A stretch of 64,000 nt of DNA from the NCBI GenBank assembly GCA_030737875.1, contig CM060923.1:492802453-492866452 (forward strand). Reading direction: 5' to 3'. Below the pieces are notes generated by a model that worked only from the letters and a program-made list of their open reading frames with translations, was not told the origin of the DNA and did no database searches. This document shows, piece after piece, positions 37,606 through 49,615 of the stretch (position 1 is its first letter; every line of letters starts with the position of its first letter). Both the position numbers and the translations under genes were made by a program. This DNA comes from Allium sativum (taxonomy: Eukaryota > Streptophyta > Magnoliopsida > Asparagales > Amaryllidaceae).

Positions 37606-38376
37606 TGTTGGCTCGCTTTTTGACCAAGCCATCCAGGATCATTCGTAAGAGGAAAACAGGAAACCACAGTATCTAAGAACATGAAGGAATGGATCGCGCA
37701 TCATCGTTTCGCTCGATATCGAATCGCGCACCGTCGTCTCGCCCAAATATCGGATCGCGTCTCTACGGATCGCCCCATCTCATCAGCGAACGGCGTAGCT
37801 GGGCGATCCGATCCAAGCTTACATTGATACCCCGAGCGATCCGATCTGATCCCCTGGTGCATGGCGAACCCTCTGACTTGTTCAAGCGAGAGCTAGTCTT
37901 CAGCGATCCGAATCGCACGGATCTGGCAACACGTGTCCCCAACCGTTATCCGGGCCAATCCTCCCCATCTGCACGATCCGATTTTCAAGCAAATCACGAC
38001 ACCTGTCCACAACAGCTAGTTTGACTATTTCTTCAACGGTGGCGATGTGATCCGATGATCTCGGGATTCGTGCCACATGTCCGCGATCCGCCTGACAAAA
38101 TCAGCTATAAATAGCCCAGAGCTTGGCATTTTTCGGGATCCTTTTGGCAATAGTGAGTACTGAATCCGCCGTTGTTGTCAAACCACTGAAATATTGAGAG
38201 AAATCATTGTTGTATTAGCTTTTAAAGCACAATCAATAAGATATAAAGTGGTCGTAGGCTCGTTAACGCCGAACCACTATAAATTCTGAGTGTTATTTTC
38301 TTTTTCCTTGTTCCTCATTTAAAATTCTCTACAGTTCATAACAATTTGGGTGTTAGGTCCAAATTTCGATCTAACA
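37606..38376 (+). repeat. 3' LTR of the Tat element (771 bp)
   Basis: Same length as the 5' LTR, with about a dozen substitutions, for example CGATCTGATCC versus CGATCCGATCC. TG...CA ends, followed by the target duplication CGTTT. Confidence 0.96.
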
Positions 38377-38381
38377 CGTTT

Positions 38382-38934
38382 GGTTTGAAGTATGTTTATC
38401 ATGTTTTGAAGTTTTGAATTTTACATTTTGTAATCCAAACAACATTTACATTTAAACCATAATACATAATATACATTACTCGTTATCCATATTCAATTGA
38501 ACACACAAGAATAAAATAAAGAGCCAAATGAAAAATACTACCATTATATCAAATTAACAATCAGTACATGACGAGGGAAAATACAGTAAGTCATAAACAT
38601 AATAGTTAACAATTAAAGAGAGCACAATATTTTAAATAGCTACTTGAGACCAAGCTGCATAAGGAATAAAATTACAACAAAAAAGTTCATGACAAGATTT
38701 TTAGACATGTAACAGAAGAGATACACCAAATACATAGAAAATAGAAAACAACTCAAGCATCGACCATAATAATATATAGATATGTCAACAACCACAATGT
38801 TTTCAAGAAACAAAGGGTTGAAGTTTTCCAAATCACATCTGCATAAAATAGCACAAAAGTAAGACATAAAATTTGTTAATGAAATATGGTAGAATAAAAT
38901 TTGAATTTGAATTAAAAACAAAATTTTACATGAA
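38382..38934. other. PIF/Harbinger noncoding sequence next to the Tat insertion
   Basis: Continues the PIF/Harbinger end beyond the Tat insertion. AT-rich, with no coding signal beyond a shadow ORF. Probably the 3' UTR of the transposase. Confidence 0.5.
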
Positions 38935-40354
38935 TTACAAATGGTGAGTGGATACATACTCTTCCCACAATTGGGTAGCAATTTGATCTCTGACTTGCCC
39001 CATTTGAGCTGTTTGGCTAACATTAAATTGCATAACTTCTTGTTCTTGACCAGGCTCCCCCGTGGGTTGCAATATCATATTCTCAGATGAATATTCAGTA
39101 AATAGAGCATCCAATGCGTGTTCCTCCCGAATGAAGTTGTGTATTGTGCAACATGCAATTGGAATTAGTCTTTGCTTCGAAAGCGGGAAATTTGTCATCA
39201 ACTTCAAAATGGGAAATCTTGCCTTCAAAACTCCAATACAACGCTCAATAATGTTCCGACATGATGAGTGTCGATAGTTGAACAAGTCTTCCTTCCCCAC
39301 GCAATCTTCTTTGTCCATTATAATCACGTAAATGGTATCTTTGTCCACGATATGGGGAGAGAAAGCCATGTATGTTTGGATATCCAGAATCAACAAGATA
39401 AAATTGTTCTGTAAATAAATTTACAATAACATTGTATTTTTTGAGTTTGTGAAATAATTGTAAATATGTTATATATATCATAAATAAAATTATTTGAAAG
39501 TACCTCCTCACGGCATTGGAAAATTGTTGCTCGGTTTTGAAACTGCATCAATAAATACTCGAGAATCATTAGCTGTACCTTCCCATCCAGCATATACAAA
39601 AAATGAATCTCATGTCAAAGTCGCATGCAACCATCACATTCTGTGTTATGACATTTTTTCTTCCACGAAAAGATGTTTGCGTTGAAGAAGGTGCCCACGC
39701 TGAAACATGTGTTACATCTATTGCCCCAATGTAATTCGATTGCATGATGTTAAATAATAGTAATAGTAACGTTATTTTTTTGTCAAGTGAATAAAATATT
39801 ATATAAACTTAATTGTATCACCTTGAAATGTGGATATTTCTGCAGAATGCGTTCATGGATGATATCTTGATTTTTTGGCTGAATTATCTCCGTACCTAAC
39901 GAGCAAACAGCACACAAAACTTTACGAAACCATTTTCAGATTGTATGATGGGAATGTTGAAAACGATCACCAATACACTATAGCGTGTTGTATGTTCTAT
40001 AATCATCAAAAACATAGCAACACCCTCTTCAACGTTGACTTTTTCTCCATCTTTCAGTAGCCCTTTTTCTTTCAAAATGTAACAAAAGTTCAAAAACACG
40101 TGTTTTTGCATGCGAAACATTTGATTGCAAACATTTGGATGTCCATTTAAAATTTCAAGCATATTTTTTTTTCCAGTAAGAGATAATGTCCTACAAGGCC
40201 GATTACTAATCATAGTTCTTCGGTTAGCAACTAAATACCTAATCATCATCATATCATCAATGTCATCAAATGTTTGATCATTCATTATCATGAAATCTTC
40301 ATCGCTTGAGCTATCATTTGAGTTCTTAGAAATTTCATCAAATCTAGCAGGCAT
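38935..40354 (-). pseudogene. PIF/Harbinger transposase, broken by frameshifts
   Basis: Minus-strand fragments give, in order, an acidic N-terminus, the region RMQKHVFLNFCYILKEKGLL (the conserved block before the helix-turn-helix), RFQHSHHTI-stop-KWFRKVL in a shifted frame, YIGAIDVTHVSAWAP (first catalytic Asp; the usual Gly after it is Val), FRGRKNVITQNVM, GWEGTANDSRVF (second Asp), YLVDSGYPNIHGFLSPYRG, and SSCRNIIERCIGVLKARFP (catalytic Glu). A clean intron 39503-39409 (GAG/GTACTT...TTTACAG/AAC) lies before the YLVDSGYP block, and a donor AAG/GTGATAC is at 39822. At least three frameshifts (about 39985, 39610 and 39310) and one stop are visible. The DDE enzyme would cut and join at the TAA-flanked ends. 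Confidence 0.85.
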
Positions 40355-40982
40355 CTCACTGAAAAAGGAATTATAAATTCATTATTTGATGGACTTATGT
40401 ATTTCTAAAAAATATAATCAAAATATTAACCAAAACTAGGCTCAATTTAGATTGCAAATATACCTGACGGAATTTACTGAGCTTCCTTCATCCATGTTGT
40501 AGTAATTTCAATACCTAATAAAAATTCACATAACTATATGACACATGTAGCATTAAAAAATGCATTAACAAAATGAAACAACTTATTTTATTCATGGCAC
40601 AAACAATTTGCTAGCAAATGCAATAAAAAGATACATCACAATGAGGCACATAACAAATAAATTATTGAACCAATTGCGTATTCACTCCTAACAAACAATC
40701 GTATAAGAATGAAAACTCATAGGAAAATACTATGCACAAACTGATAGACATTCGTATGCACAAACAGTTATTCGTCCAAACAGCCAAAAAACAATGTTAA
40801 CAATCAAAAAACATTAATTCATCCAAACAGATGTATTGTCATGCATATTCATTTCCATACCAACAAAGAGGAATGAACACAAAGATTAGGAACTACATAG
40901 TTACGTGAACACAAAGTTTAATAAAGCATAAAGTATATAAACCTACAATAAAGATACCATAACGCACAAGCTAATAAAATCA

Positions 40983-41981
40983 CTATAGGCGTTCTAAAAC
41001 CGGCAACCTTCTATGTTCCGGCATCATAACAAATCGCATCCTGAAATTGGGATTATCAAAAGCCTTTACTGCCTTTGTGTAGACATCATCAGGAACACCG
41101 TCAATACCATTTAATATATTCATACACACCATATCAAAATATGGGTCAGATGCACCACTTTGACAATCATTTGGGTTGGACGACTTTCCTTCAACTTTAG
41201 CAATTTTTCCTTTCAAGTATTGCATTCTAAGTTGAGCTTCTTCGTTGCGAATTTCAATTGAAGAAGACCATTTTTCCATATATGACTCAACCTTTTCAGC
41301 ATTACTAGCTTTATTTTTTTTGCGCCATCGTTCATTTGTTGACGTGTCATCACTTAGACGGGCACTCATTTTCTCATCATCGTCCACCACATGAAAATGC
41401 ACACCCTTGGTCAGAAAATTCTCTTTCATTTGTCTTTCATCATCTGAATTCGGAGGAAGTTTAGTTGAAGCAATACTTAAACCTCCAGTGGCAGTAGTTC
41501 CTCCAAAAATCTCTCCCAAAAGTTCATAATTCTTGCAACCATCTTTCCTAAATGTCTTAAACTCGTTCTTGTTGATCTATAATAATTGTAATAAATATTA
41601 GTTGATAAAATTCTCTTAAATTCTAATAAATTTGGAAAATTCTCTTAAATCGCATACCGTATAAAAGTGTTGCCAAACTTCTTCTACAGCATTGACCTTG
41701 ATGGTATTTGAATCCCATGTAACCCCTGTATGCCCTAATAGTTGAGAAAACAAACGATGCACAATACGCAAACGGTTCCACTTTCCCTTCAACCTCTCTA
41801 TCCCATAATCAGATTTTGTTGCTTCAATTATCTCTTCATTGATCTTTCCCCATTGTTTCTTAGTGAAAGTAGAGCATTGAAGTTTTCCTGCTTTTACGCA
41901 TTCATAGAGTATTCCAATGAAAGCTTGTTCGTTCCCATACGACCATGACATTGGTTCTTTTGCCTTACTATGACCTCCCAT
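40983..41981 (-). CDS. PIF/Harbinger ORF1, Myb/SANT-like DNA-binding protein, two exons
   Basis: Exon 1 is 41981-41658 (108 codons from an ATG) and exon 2 is 41576-40983. The 81-bp intron has donor ACG/GTATGC and acceptor TTATAG/ATC and is in phase 0. The product is about 305 residues with no stop. The N-terminal half matches the plant Myb/SANT-like domain: W near residue 13, LKGKWNRL, then INKNEFKTFRKDGCKNYELL running into IFGG across the splice. The middle is acidic and Lys/Asn-rich; the end has a PDDVYTKAVKAFDNPNFRM block common in these proteins. In this transposon family ORF1 works with the transposase to bind ends or enter the nucleus. It lies upstream of the broken transposase in the same orientation. 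Confidence 0.82.
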
Positions 41982-43712
41982 ATTCTATGTAAATAATTAA
42001 ATATTATTACTTCATTCATTAAATAAATCATAATATAATCTGGTTTCAGCATGTATACCATATACAAATATAAAGAATGACACACAACATTGTTGTAATT
42101 TTTTAAAGAAATGTACATTTAAGTTCCTTTGAATCCACAAAGGGTATTAAATCAACTAACTATAAATTGCGGCATCATTATGATAACCAGTTATAGGTCA
42201 CAGGTGATATTGTTAGCTTATTATCACAGAAAAAACTATTTATGGATTTGTATGCATATTTTGTGTTTGCATATCATGTGAAAGCATCATTATGTATGCC
42301 CCAACTTTTCATCCACTAAAAGTATGTTGATGATTCAATGCATGTTTCTTGGTCTGAAAGCTTGTGGCACTATTGCTGTTATGATTTCCAACCAAGTGTG
42401 TTAAATATAATTAAAAAGGTGCTGATGCTATATATGATTGGTTCTAGCTTTTGAAACTGGCACAAAGAGAGAATTTACTAGGTAACAAAATTTACTAGGC
42501 AATAGAATTTGTCCACAAACTCATTAGTTAAGATGATCACAATGCCAATTTCACATTTAGTTACTCCAAACTCAATGAAGTCAGTATTCTAGCATATTTG
42601 TCAGTTTACAGTAATTCAGTTTTATGCCATACCATGATAGTCAATGTGAAACAACTAGAACTATGAATTGGTGAACCAATAGACCTTAACTAACTACAAT
42701 GATAAGGCAAGAAGATCACTCAAACAAATAATTTTATCAAATCCAATAACATACTATAACTCCAGTAACATGGTTTATACTTGTATTTTATCATTTTATG
42801 GCTGCTAACTCACAATATATATTTACGATTCTCATAAAAAAAAAACAAATACAACTACAGCAAATTCTTTTTAATCTAAGTAGAATGACTTTTACAAAAT
42901 TGAACTTTAATAGCCTACTGGGATTGTTTACAGTTCACAATTTCATTATGGCCACAAATACATGATCTACTGTAATTATTTACAGTTGGCATCTAATGGA
43001 ATTATAAAAGTATCTCTAAATGATTTGATGCAAATTATAGCATTGAATAAGAATATGCTGTGAATAATATTCTTGGTATTATTTAAGTATGAGCATCAAT
43101 TAAATTCTCAATTTGAATATGAATCCATATGTACTAAATTAATGGGCAATGGAGAGAGGACTGCATAAATGTAAACAAATTCATGAGAGAACTATAAATT
43201 TTAATTACTGTATTAGTGTGCATGCTATAAAAGATGATTATGATATTTAATTTTAATTACTGTATTAGTGAGGAGAAGCCGGCTGGCCTGCAGGGCAAGA
43301 TAAGGAAGCACATTAAAAAATTGAAGTTCTTGTCGATTGAGATTCCAAAATAGAAGTAAAGTGCCAATTTTAAGAGCCATGTATCTTGTGTATACTAAAT
43401 AAAAATGTTGCTTTATTTTCAGATCTAAATCTGAGTTGCCTTCTGTTTGAAAAGGATCTCACTAGCTTCTTTCTTTTTTTTCTTTATACGCCTTACCTTT
43501 TTACTTGCCTGTACATTTTTGTTCCCCCAATTATATATCACTATTTTTTTAATTAAGTAGAGATTAATATTAAGTTAAAATTTAGGACATTGCTTTAAAC
43601 ATCCATTAATACAATTCCTAATATCACCTAAAACATCTAGAATACTAGTGTATAAAATACGCCGCCCGCTTTTATTGTTTATATGAAATATTTGATTGAG
43701 GATTTTATTTTA
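41982..43712. other. Noncoding part of the PIF/Harbinger element
   Basis: Upstream region of ORF1. AT-rich with no recognised gene. A duplicated phrase TTTTAATTACTGTATTAGTG occurs at about 43199 and 43252. Confidence 0.45.
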
Positions 43713-43903
43713 AAGGACAGACTTAGCCAAAATTTTGGTGAGAAATATACGAAGTTTGGTTTTAGGGAGAAGGACAACTTTTAGTGCAAAAGTGGAATTC
43801 AGGGAGCCCACTGTCATTTCTCCTTTTACACTAAAAGTTGTCCTTCTCCCTAAAAACCAAACTTAGTATACTTTTCACCAAAATTTTGGCTAAGTTTGTC
43901 CTT
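43713..43903. repeat. 191-bp foldback (MITE-like inverted repeat)
   Basis: The arm starting AAGGACAGACTTAGCCAAAA at 43713 is mirrored by CCAAAATTTTGGCTAAGTTTGTCCTT ending at 43903. Pairing continues inward through GAAGTTTGGTTTTAGGGAGA and its complement to a small loop near 43800, with few mismatches. No clear target duplication was seen. Confidence 0.8.
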
Positions 43904-44404
43904 CAGTCTATTTTCCACTATTATTTTGAATTTGTTAATACCTTGCGGGGAATTATGCTTGGAATTTATTTATTAACTTGATCACATTCATTTAGGGTTG
44001 ACTTGGCAAAATCCTCAATTTTCATAGTTTTGTGAAGATATTTCAAAATGATATTGTCTAACATTCAAAATGATTTTAGCGAATGACAAAAGAGGCGACG
44101 AAGAGGAGTTAAGTTGTTGCATAGAGTAATATCCTTATTTATCATAAAAAGTCAAGGTGACTAAAAGTATATACGTAATGCATTTTGGTAGTGGTTTGGT
44201 AAATCTCAAGAAATTTAGCAGTCCAAAAAAAAAAGTAGTAAATGTACTTGATTTTAGTGGACTGCTGGACTGCTAACAACACTCGTGGAATAACAACTAT
44301 ACGGAATACTTGTCATGTGATCGGATAATACCATAACAATGGGACCCACTTGCTATTTGACAATTGATATAGTAATTTGATTAAACTTGTACTAGTATAT
44401 GTCG
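43904..44404. other. Noncoding PIF/Harbinger sequence between foldback and hAT-like insertion
   Basis: AT-rich with no ORF of note. Nothing recognised. Confidence 0.45.
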
Positions 44405-45460
44405 CTTTTGAGCAGGCCCGGCGCTTTACCCAAGCTGGTAAAGCTTTCGCTTAGGGCCGCCAGAAAGTTAGGGCACCAATTCATTTCAAGATCCCAACGC
44501 AGCCGACAACAAAAATCAAATCGCGAGGTAGCATCGCGGATGGCATAGGAACAAGATTGGTGACTTTAATGGGGATAGGTAGCGACGACTTCATCTTCTC
44601 CAAATCAGTTGAATGCGAGTCCATCTCCAAAAACTCCTCAAATCGATGACGTGATACACAACTTGACCTTCAGGTAGAGCTTCGATTCTGTGCAGCTATA
44701 AGTTGTTGAAAGCTATTACACATTTTAATTTTGGGCTTCTATACTGTAACTTGTTCATGGTCTTAGTGTTATATAATGCGAATTATATTTTGATTTCTAA
44801 TTTAGGTTTTTTTTTCCCTGGCAGATAGCCAATCTATTTCTAGTAGAATCAGTTAGTCAAAAGAAGATTTTGCTTTAATTTTCTGTTGTAAATACTTATG
44901 GTCGGTCTTGCTATCTACTTTCTTTTAAACTATGCATTGTGCAAGATATACTCACTCGTTTCGTTCCAGAAAAATCTAACTTGAACAGTTTGAGGTTGGT
45001 TTAAGCAATTTATTTAACCATGTGGATGTGGTTTTAGTTCAGTGTTTGCCTGTATCTGTTGCTTTCCTAACGTGAAGTTTCCTAAAATTAAGATATATAT
45101 TGCTATTAAATGGAAAAGTTGATCAAAGTATTAAAAACTAACTATCCTGATTTTTCAAACGAAGCTACTGGTAGATATTTTTCATTCACATTATATGTTA
45201 GTTGTTTCCTTAACTGGATTAAACAAGGTATAAAATGACTTATATATTCAGATTCACTTGAAACAGAAATTTGTTTTTGTATAAATTATTCACAAACAAT
45301 CAATGTCGGGTCATGGTCATCTTACTACTGTAGGAATTAATGATTGGTTTGATACTTTTATTGATTGAACAAAATATGGTCAACAAACTTGTATACAAGG
45401 GCATTAGTTTTATAATTGGCTTTGGGCACGAAAACTACGAGGACCGGCCCTGCTTTTGAG
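44405..45460. mobile_element. Non-autonomous hAT-like transposon
   Basis: Element 44413-45452 (1040 bp) starts CAGGCCCGG and ends CCGGCCCTG, giving an inverted repeat of 9 bp with one mismatch; the C-A-G-G-G-C-C-G-G type end is common in plant hAT elements. It is flanked by the perfect 8-bp duplication CTTTTGAG (44405-44412, 45453-45460), the hAT hallmark. No transposase is encoded. The left end reads like the edge of a gene fragment (CGCTTAGGGCCGCCAG), but no family was recognised. Confidence 0.85.
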
Positions 45461-46834
45461 CGACTTTTGGTAGCAAGCCTCCTTAATTTTATACGCTTTA
45501 TTAATATGTAAACAATTTAGTGAATAATAACTAAAATCCCTAATTCATAACTAAAAATGGAAATTAAGTGATTTTTATATGATAAATAATGGTCAACCAT
45601 TTATATTAGTCATTCACACATAGTAACAAATAATTTGAATTTGATTTGTAATAAAAATAACTTATATCCAAAACTTAATTATTCTTTCTCAATAACTATT
45701 ATATTTAAAATTGATCATTTATATTTACTAATTAAAAATTTATATCTAATAACTTTTTTTTCTTTTAACAAGAATGATACTCATTTAAGCATAGCACCCA
45801 CAATGATGTCTCGAGGGCACGAATCTAATAAGTTGTTTTAATGACCGATGAATAAAAATTTATATGCTTATTTAATAATAATTGATCGCAATGATTTTCG
45901 ATGTAGATATACAATCTTTACCGTCTAACGCCTCAATGTCATAATCTACTCACGATGAACCCTGGTATTATATACGAATTTGGTCAGGATAACACTCATA
46001 GAAAACTAGAAATTATGAATGTACATGCAACATATGCTAAATTCATTTGTAACCAACATGCAACAGATGCTACAATCTATATGAAATTAATTGGCAATGA
46101 ATTGGAAAGAAAAACTTGATTGATAGCAGCCAGCTGCAATAGAAAATAGTGAATTTCTTATAAACAGAACCCAACTAATACCTTCCCAAATATAACTTCC
46201 ACATGGTGTGCCACTTTATTGAATTTGTTCAAACTTTTTCTATTAAAATACCTCAAGTCATACTCAGTAATGAAACAAATTTATTGTCTGAAATCATTAC
46301 CCTTCTAATATAACAGACATACCAAATTGAAAGCAAACCAAATCCAAATTATAGCTAGTGTCGAATCTAATCCATGCCGCCGAAATCATTAAGGAGCTAC
46401 AGCAAGTTGCAATTATACCTTGTAATAGATGAATATGAAGCCGCTCTAATCCAAGTTAAAACCCTAATCCATGTCGCCAAAGTGAAGGAGCACTGTTAAA
46501 CAAAAAACTTGATCGTTTACGTAAACTAAATCAAAGGAGGCACAAGAAAATTAATAATTTGCGATTTTACCTAAATTTTGAATGTTCGATCAGAATCAGA
46601 GAAAGGAGAAAGTGCGGCCAGAAAATGAACGAGGTTTTTTTTATGCGTTTGTTTTGTTTTCAAATTGGGTTTTTCGTTTTTCAGCTGGGCCTCAAAACAA
46701 TGAAAATAAAAAAAACTGTTTTGGGTTTTCTTTATTAGGCCCATTTTTGAAAATGATAGATTTTTGAAAACGAATTTTTAAAAATGATAAAGGGAACATG
46801 GTTTCAGCATTTTTCAAAACTAAAAATTGAAAAT
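45461..46834. other. Right sub-terminal noncoding part of the PIF/Harbinger element
   Basis: No recognised gene. The last 250 bp contain repeated TTTTGAAAA/TTTTCAAAA words like the sequence near the left end, as expected for transposon sub-terminal regions. Confidence 0.45.
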
Positions 46835-46852
46835 GAGAAACCAAACGCACCC
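46835..46852 (-). repeat. Right terminal inverted repeat of the PIF/Harbinger element
   Basis: Plus strand GAGAAACCAAACGCACCC followed by TAA. It pairs with the left end. Confidence 0.8.
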
Positions 46853-46855
46853 TAA

Positions 46856-48000
46856 GTGTTTTATTATTTCGAATTAAAAAGGGTAAGATTCGCTAAGAAG
46901 CGGGGAACGGAGAAAAGAAAGAAATTTAGACGTCCAACTAAGCAAAGTTTGGATTTTGTTTTCTATTATAGGTAATAGAAGATTTCATTTTTAATTCCAA
47001 AAATACACTCTTATTCATACGAGCTCCAAATCAAGCCCAACAACTGTCGCCCATAGCGTAATACCCCCATTCCGAACACAATGGAATAAGCACCGCAAGC
47101 CAATTCAACTATTTCAGTCAGTTTTCCTTTAAATTAAAATATAAATCAATATATATTGAATTAAAACGTACATTTTAATTTACCGGGGCCACATATTGAC
47201 TCCAAAAATCACAAAAAAATTATATCTAGCCTTGTTTTGATGATACAGTCCTAAAAAAACTAATTTCGTCGAATTTGGAAACCGTTTGAAAAATGGTCAT
47301 TTTCCAGTCGATCCAATTCAAACTGAAATTACCAAACACATTTAAATTCACCGCGCTCACATATTAATTCAAAAAATTATGAAAATTAAAACTTAACAAT
47401 AATTTGACATTCCGGATCCAACAAAAGTGGTTTCGTCGAAAATGGAGATCGTTTGCTGAATGGCTATTTTTAAGGGTTATATATTATTTAAAATATATAT
47501 AACTTCCACCACGACTATTTTAAATTTTAAACTGGACATAACCTTTAGTTTATATTATGAAATCTCAATTTCTTACATTCGTTAGAAAGATATAATTAAA
47601 TAGATTCCAACGTTTCTCGTATTACTGAAATCCGATTTATATTGAATTCTGTACATTTATTTGAAATTTAAAATCGAATTTTCAAACTACCATGCCATTT
47701 AAAACTCAATTTATAATTAGAATAAATTTATATGTTCTAACTTCGATTAAAATAAATTTTAAATAATCAAAATCCATTAAAATCGCTAAAATAAATTTTT
47801 AAGTTGATTCTGAAATTCTGGGTTGTTACATCAACATTCATCACATCCATATAACCAAAATTTCATTTTACCATATTATTCAACCGTAACACTAAATTTA
47901 AAATAATCATTCAAAGACAGTAAATTTTAAACAGCAATTGAATCATTCAAAAAAAACTTCTTCTATTATACCGTAGTTTTTTACACTTTCCACATTTGTT
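46856..48000. other. AT-rich flank with a possible LTR remnant
   Basis: At 47821-47831 the plus strand ends GGGTTGTTACA. On the minus strand this starts TGTAACAACCC, the same start as the LTRs of element C. The sequence to its left (about 46950-47820) is AT-rich and contains TTTCGTCGAA-type words like LTR U3 regions. No second end or target duplication was found. The first 27 bases (46856-46882) continue an open frame from 24484 and end at a GTAAG donor-like site. Confidence 0.3.
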
Positions 48001-48336
48001 TTATTTAGCATGAAAATCAACACCTTCAAATCTATTCACTCTAGTCCTACCAGCTCCACGAACAGCTTTAGGAGGAAGAACAGTACATGATTCTTCAGCT
48101 TCAGTTGCTTCTTTATCAAAAGTTGGAATTGGATTTATTACATGTGAATAAGAAGCTCGATAATACTCAACAGTGAAGTACGACTCAATGTAATCATAAA
48201 CAGAATTTTTAGACAAATATATACACTTAAAAGCATGGGCACAAGGAAAACTCTTCACTTTCCATTGATTGCAGCTGCAAATGCGATTTTTAAGATCTAC
48301 TTTTTGCGATGTTGGAGAATGAACTTCATAAATAAT
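48001..48336 (-). pseudogene. MULE transposase C-terminal exon with SWIM zinc finger
   Basis: The frame contains VDLKNRICSCNQWKVKSFPC followed by AHAFKCI: a CxC...CxH SWIM finger, the C-terminal zinc finger of Mutator-like transposases. A splice acceptor-like TTTTGCAG ends at 48337. The exon ends at a stop at 48001-48003, after a basic tail. It is colinear with the rest of the transposase at 60297-62170, from which it is now separated by element C. Confidence 0.85.
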
Positions 48337-48813
48337 CTGCAAAATTCAAAATAAGGCATATTTAAATAAATAACATTATTACATTAACAAAAAATCCCAT
48401 ATTAACAACTAATCCTACATAATGTGTCTAATATCCTGATATCTGTATAATAAGCATTTCTTTCATGCATTACATAATATCACACTACAAATACATAAAT
48501 CCTTTAATTTATAGTACAAAGTTAAATAATACTAAAATTATCCTATTGTCACATATTTCTCATTATACTTTTTCATTAACTTGTAACAACCCGTATTTTC
48601 AATAACCTGTAATAACATAAATCGAGGCAGAATTTAATTCTAAAATGGGAATCAAGGGAAACGGGCTATGCCATTGTGTTCGTCTCGGAAAAATACGCGA
48701 AATAGAGTCCGAGTTTTCGAAAATCGGAGTCCGTATGACCAAGATATGGCCTCGCGAAGTTTCACGAAAATTCCCAAATTAAAGTATACTTAATTAAGTG
48801 AAATGGGTTGTGT

Positions 48814-48815
<2 letters not shown>

Positions 48816-48861
<46 letters not shown>
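48816..48861. repeat. (TA)n microsatellite in the left LTR of element C
   Basis: About 22 TA units. The right LTR has about six fewer (57195-57227), so the array has changed length since insertion. Confidence 0.95.
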
Positions 48862-48863
<2 letters not shown>

Positions 48864-49173
48864 GAAAATTTAATAAATAAATATGCAAAAATGCTCAAAA
48901 CAGCGAATTGGGAGAGGGGAATAACCGAACCGGCCGATTTTAGAAGTCGACCCGAGCCCGCTGGGTCGACTAGGGGTTAATCCAGGGTGTTTGGCTGTCA
49001 ACCCGTGGGCCGATTCGCTCAAGTGCAGATTTTGCATTTGAATGGTTCTCATGGTCCATCTTTAATCTAAAGGCCCTAGATGGTTCCTACACTTGACTTC
49101 TTCCCCAAGACATGCTTTGATGGCTTGGATTGAATCTAGGGTTAATCCTATGGCCTAAAACACTTGCCTAATC

Positions 49174-49181
49174 TATAAATA
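49174..49181 (+). promoter_or_regulatory. TATA box of element C (left LTR)
   Basis: TATAAATA followed by AGACCCTAACCTACCC. The equivalent box in element A is followed by a similar GACCCTA phrase. The predicted start near 49205 leaves a 5' leader of about 2.6 kb within the LTR. The right-LTR copy is at 57540-57547. Confidence 0.6.
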
Positions 49182-49615
49182 AGACCCTAACCTACCCTAA
49201 TTCATTCATAATTAAACCTAGTGACTAAACTATGGAAAAATGCTAGCTCTCATGGCCTCCACTAATTTTATGAAGAGGGTTGCATACTAATCACTCTCTA
49301 ATCAACTTCTAATCCCTTCTTAGCATCTTAATCTTCTTCATTTGGTGTTCAAAGTTGCTAGTTGTGAGTTTCTATCACTTTGATGATCTTTTGGTAAACT
49401 AATTAGATGAGATGTGATGAGATTTATGGTTTTGTATGTGGGTTAATGAGCTTTGAATCATATGATATGATGTTAGCATTAATCTTATGTTTATGCATGT
49501 TGAGTATGTAAGCTTATGCAAGTTTAATATGATGTATGTTATGTTTGCATGATGCTAAATATGCAAGTTGTGGGCTATGTAATCATATGCATGTTATGCA
49601 AGTTCATGGTAATAT

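Larger units (their letters stand above)
24635..38381 (+). mobile_element. Tat/Retand-like Ty3/gypsy retrotransposon inserted in the PIF/Harbinger element
   Basis: Element 24640-38376 (13,737 bp) is flanked by the perfect 5-bp duplication CGTTT (24635-24639, 38377-38381). LTRs are 771 bp each. Order: 5' LTR, primer site, gag, protease, RT, RNase H, a second (archaeal-type) RNase H, integrase, a tandem-repeat spacer, a long antisense gene, polypurine tract, 3' LTR. The double RNase H, the antisense ORF after integrase and the repeat-rich spacer are features of the plant Tat lineage (Retand, Grande, RIRE2 types). The LTRs differ at about 12 sites, mostly C/T or G/A. Confidence 0.93.
24482..46855 (-). 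mobile_element. PIF/Harbinger DNA transposon with nested insertions
   Basis: Ends are GGTAGCGTTTGGTTTGTG at 24485 and, inverted, GGGTGCGTTTGGTTTCTC ending at 46852: 14 of 18 matching positions, both starting GG and sharing GCGTTTGGTTT. The 3-bp TAA at 24482-24484 and 46853-46855 is the target duplication typical of PIF/Harbinger (TWA). Inside are the two expected genes, a Myb/SANT ORF and a DDE transposase, both on the minus strand. Without the Tat insertion the element is about 8.6 kb. The transposase is broken, so any movement would need an outside source. Confidence 0.82.

Noticed and set aside
46950..47831. Solo LTR of a Tekay-like family
   Set aside because: Only one end (TGTAACAACCC on the minus strand) is visible; no second end or 5-bp duplication was found, so kept only as a possible remnant.
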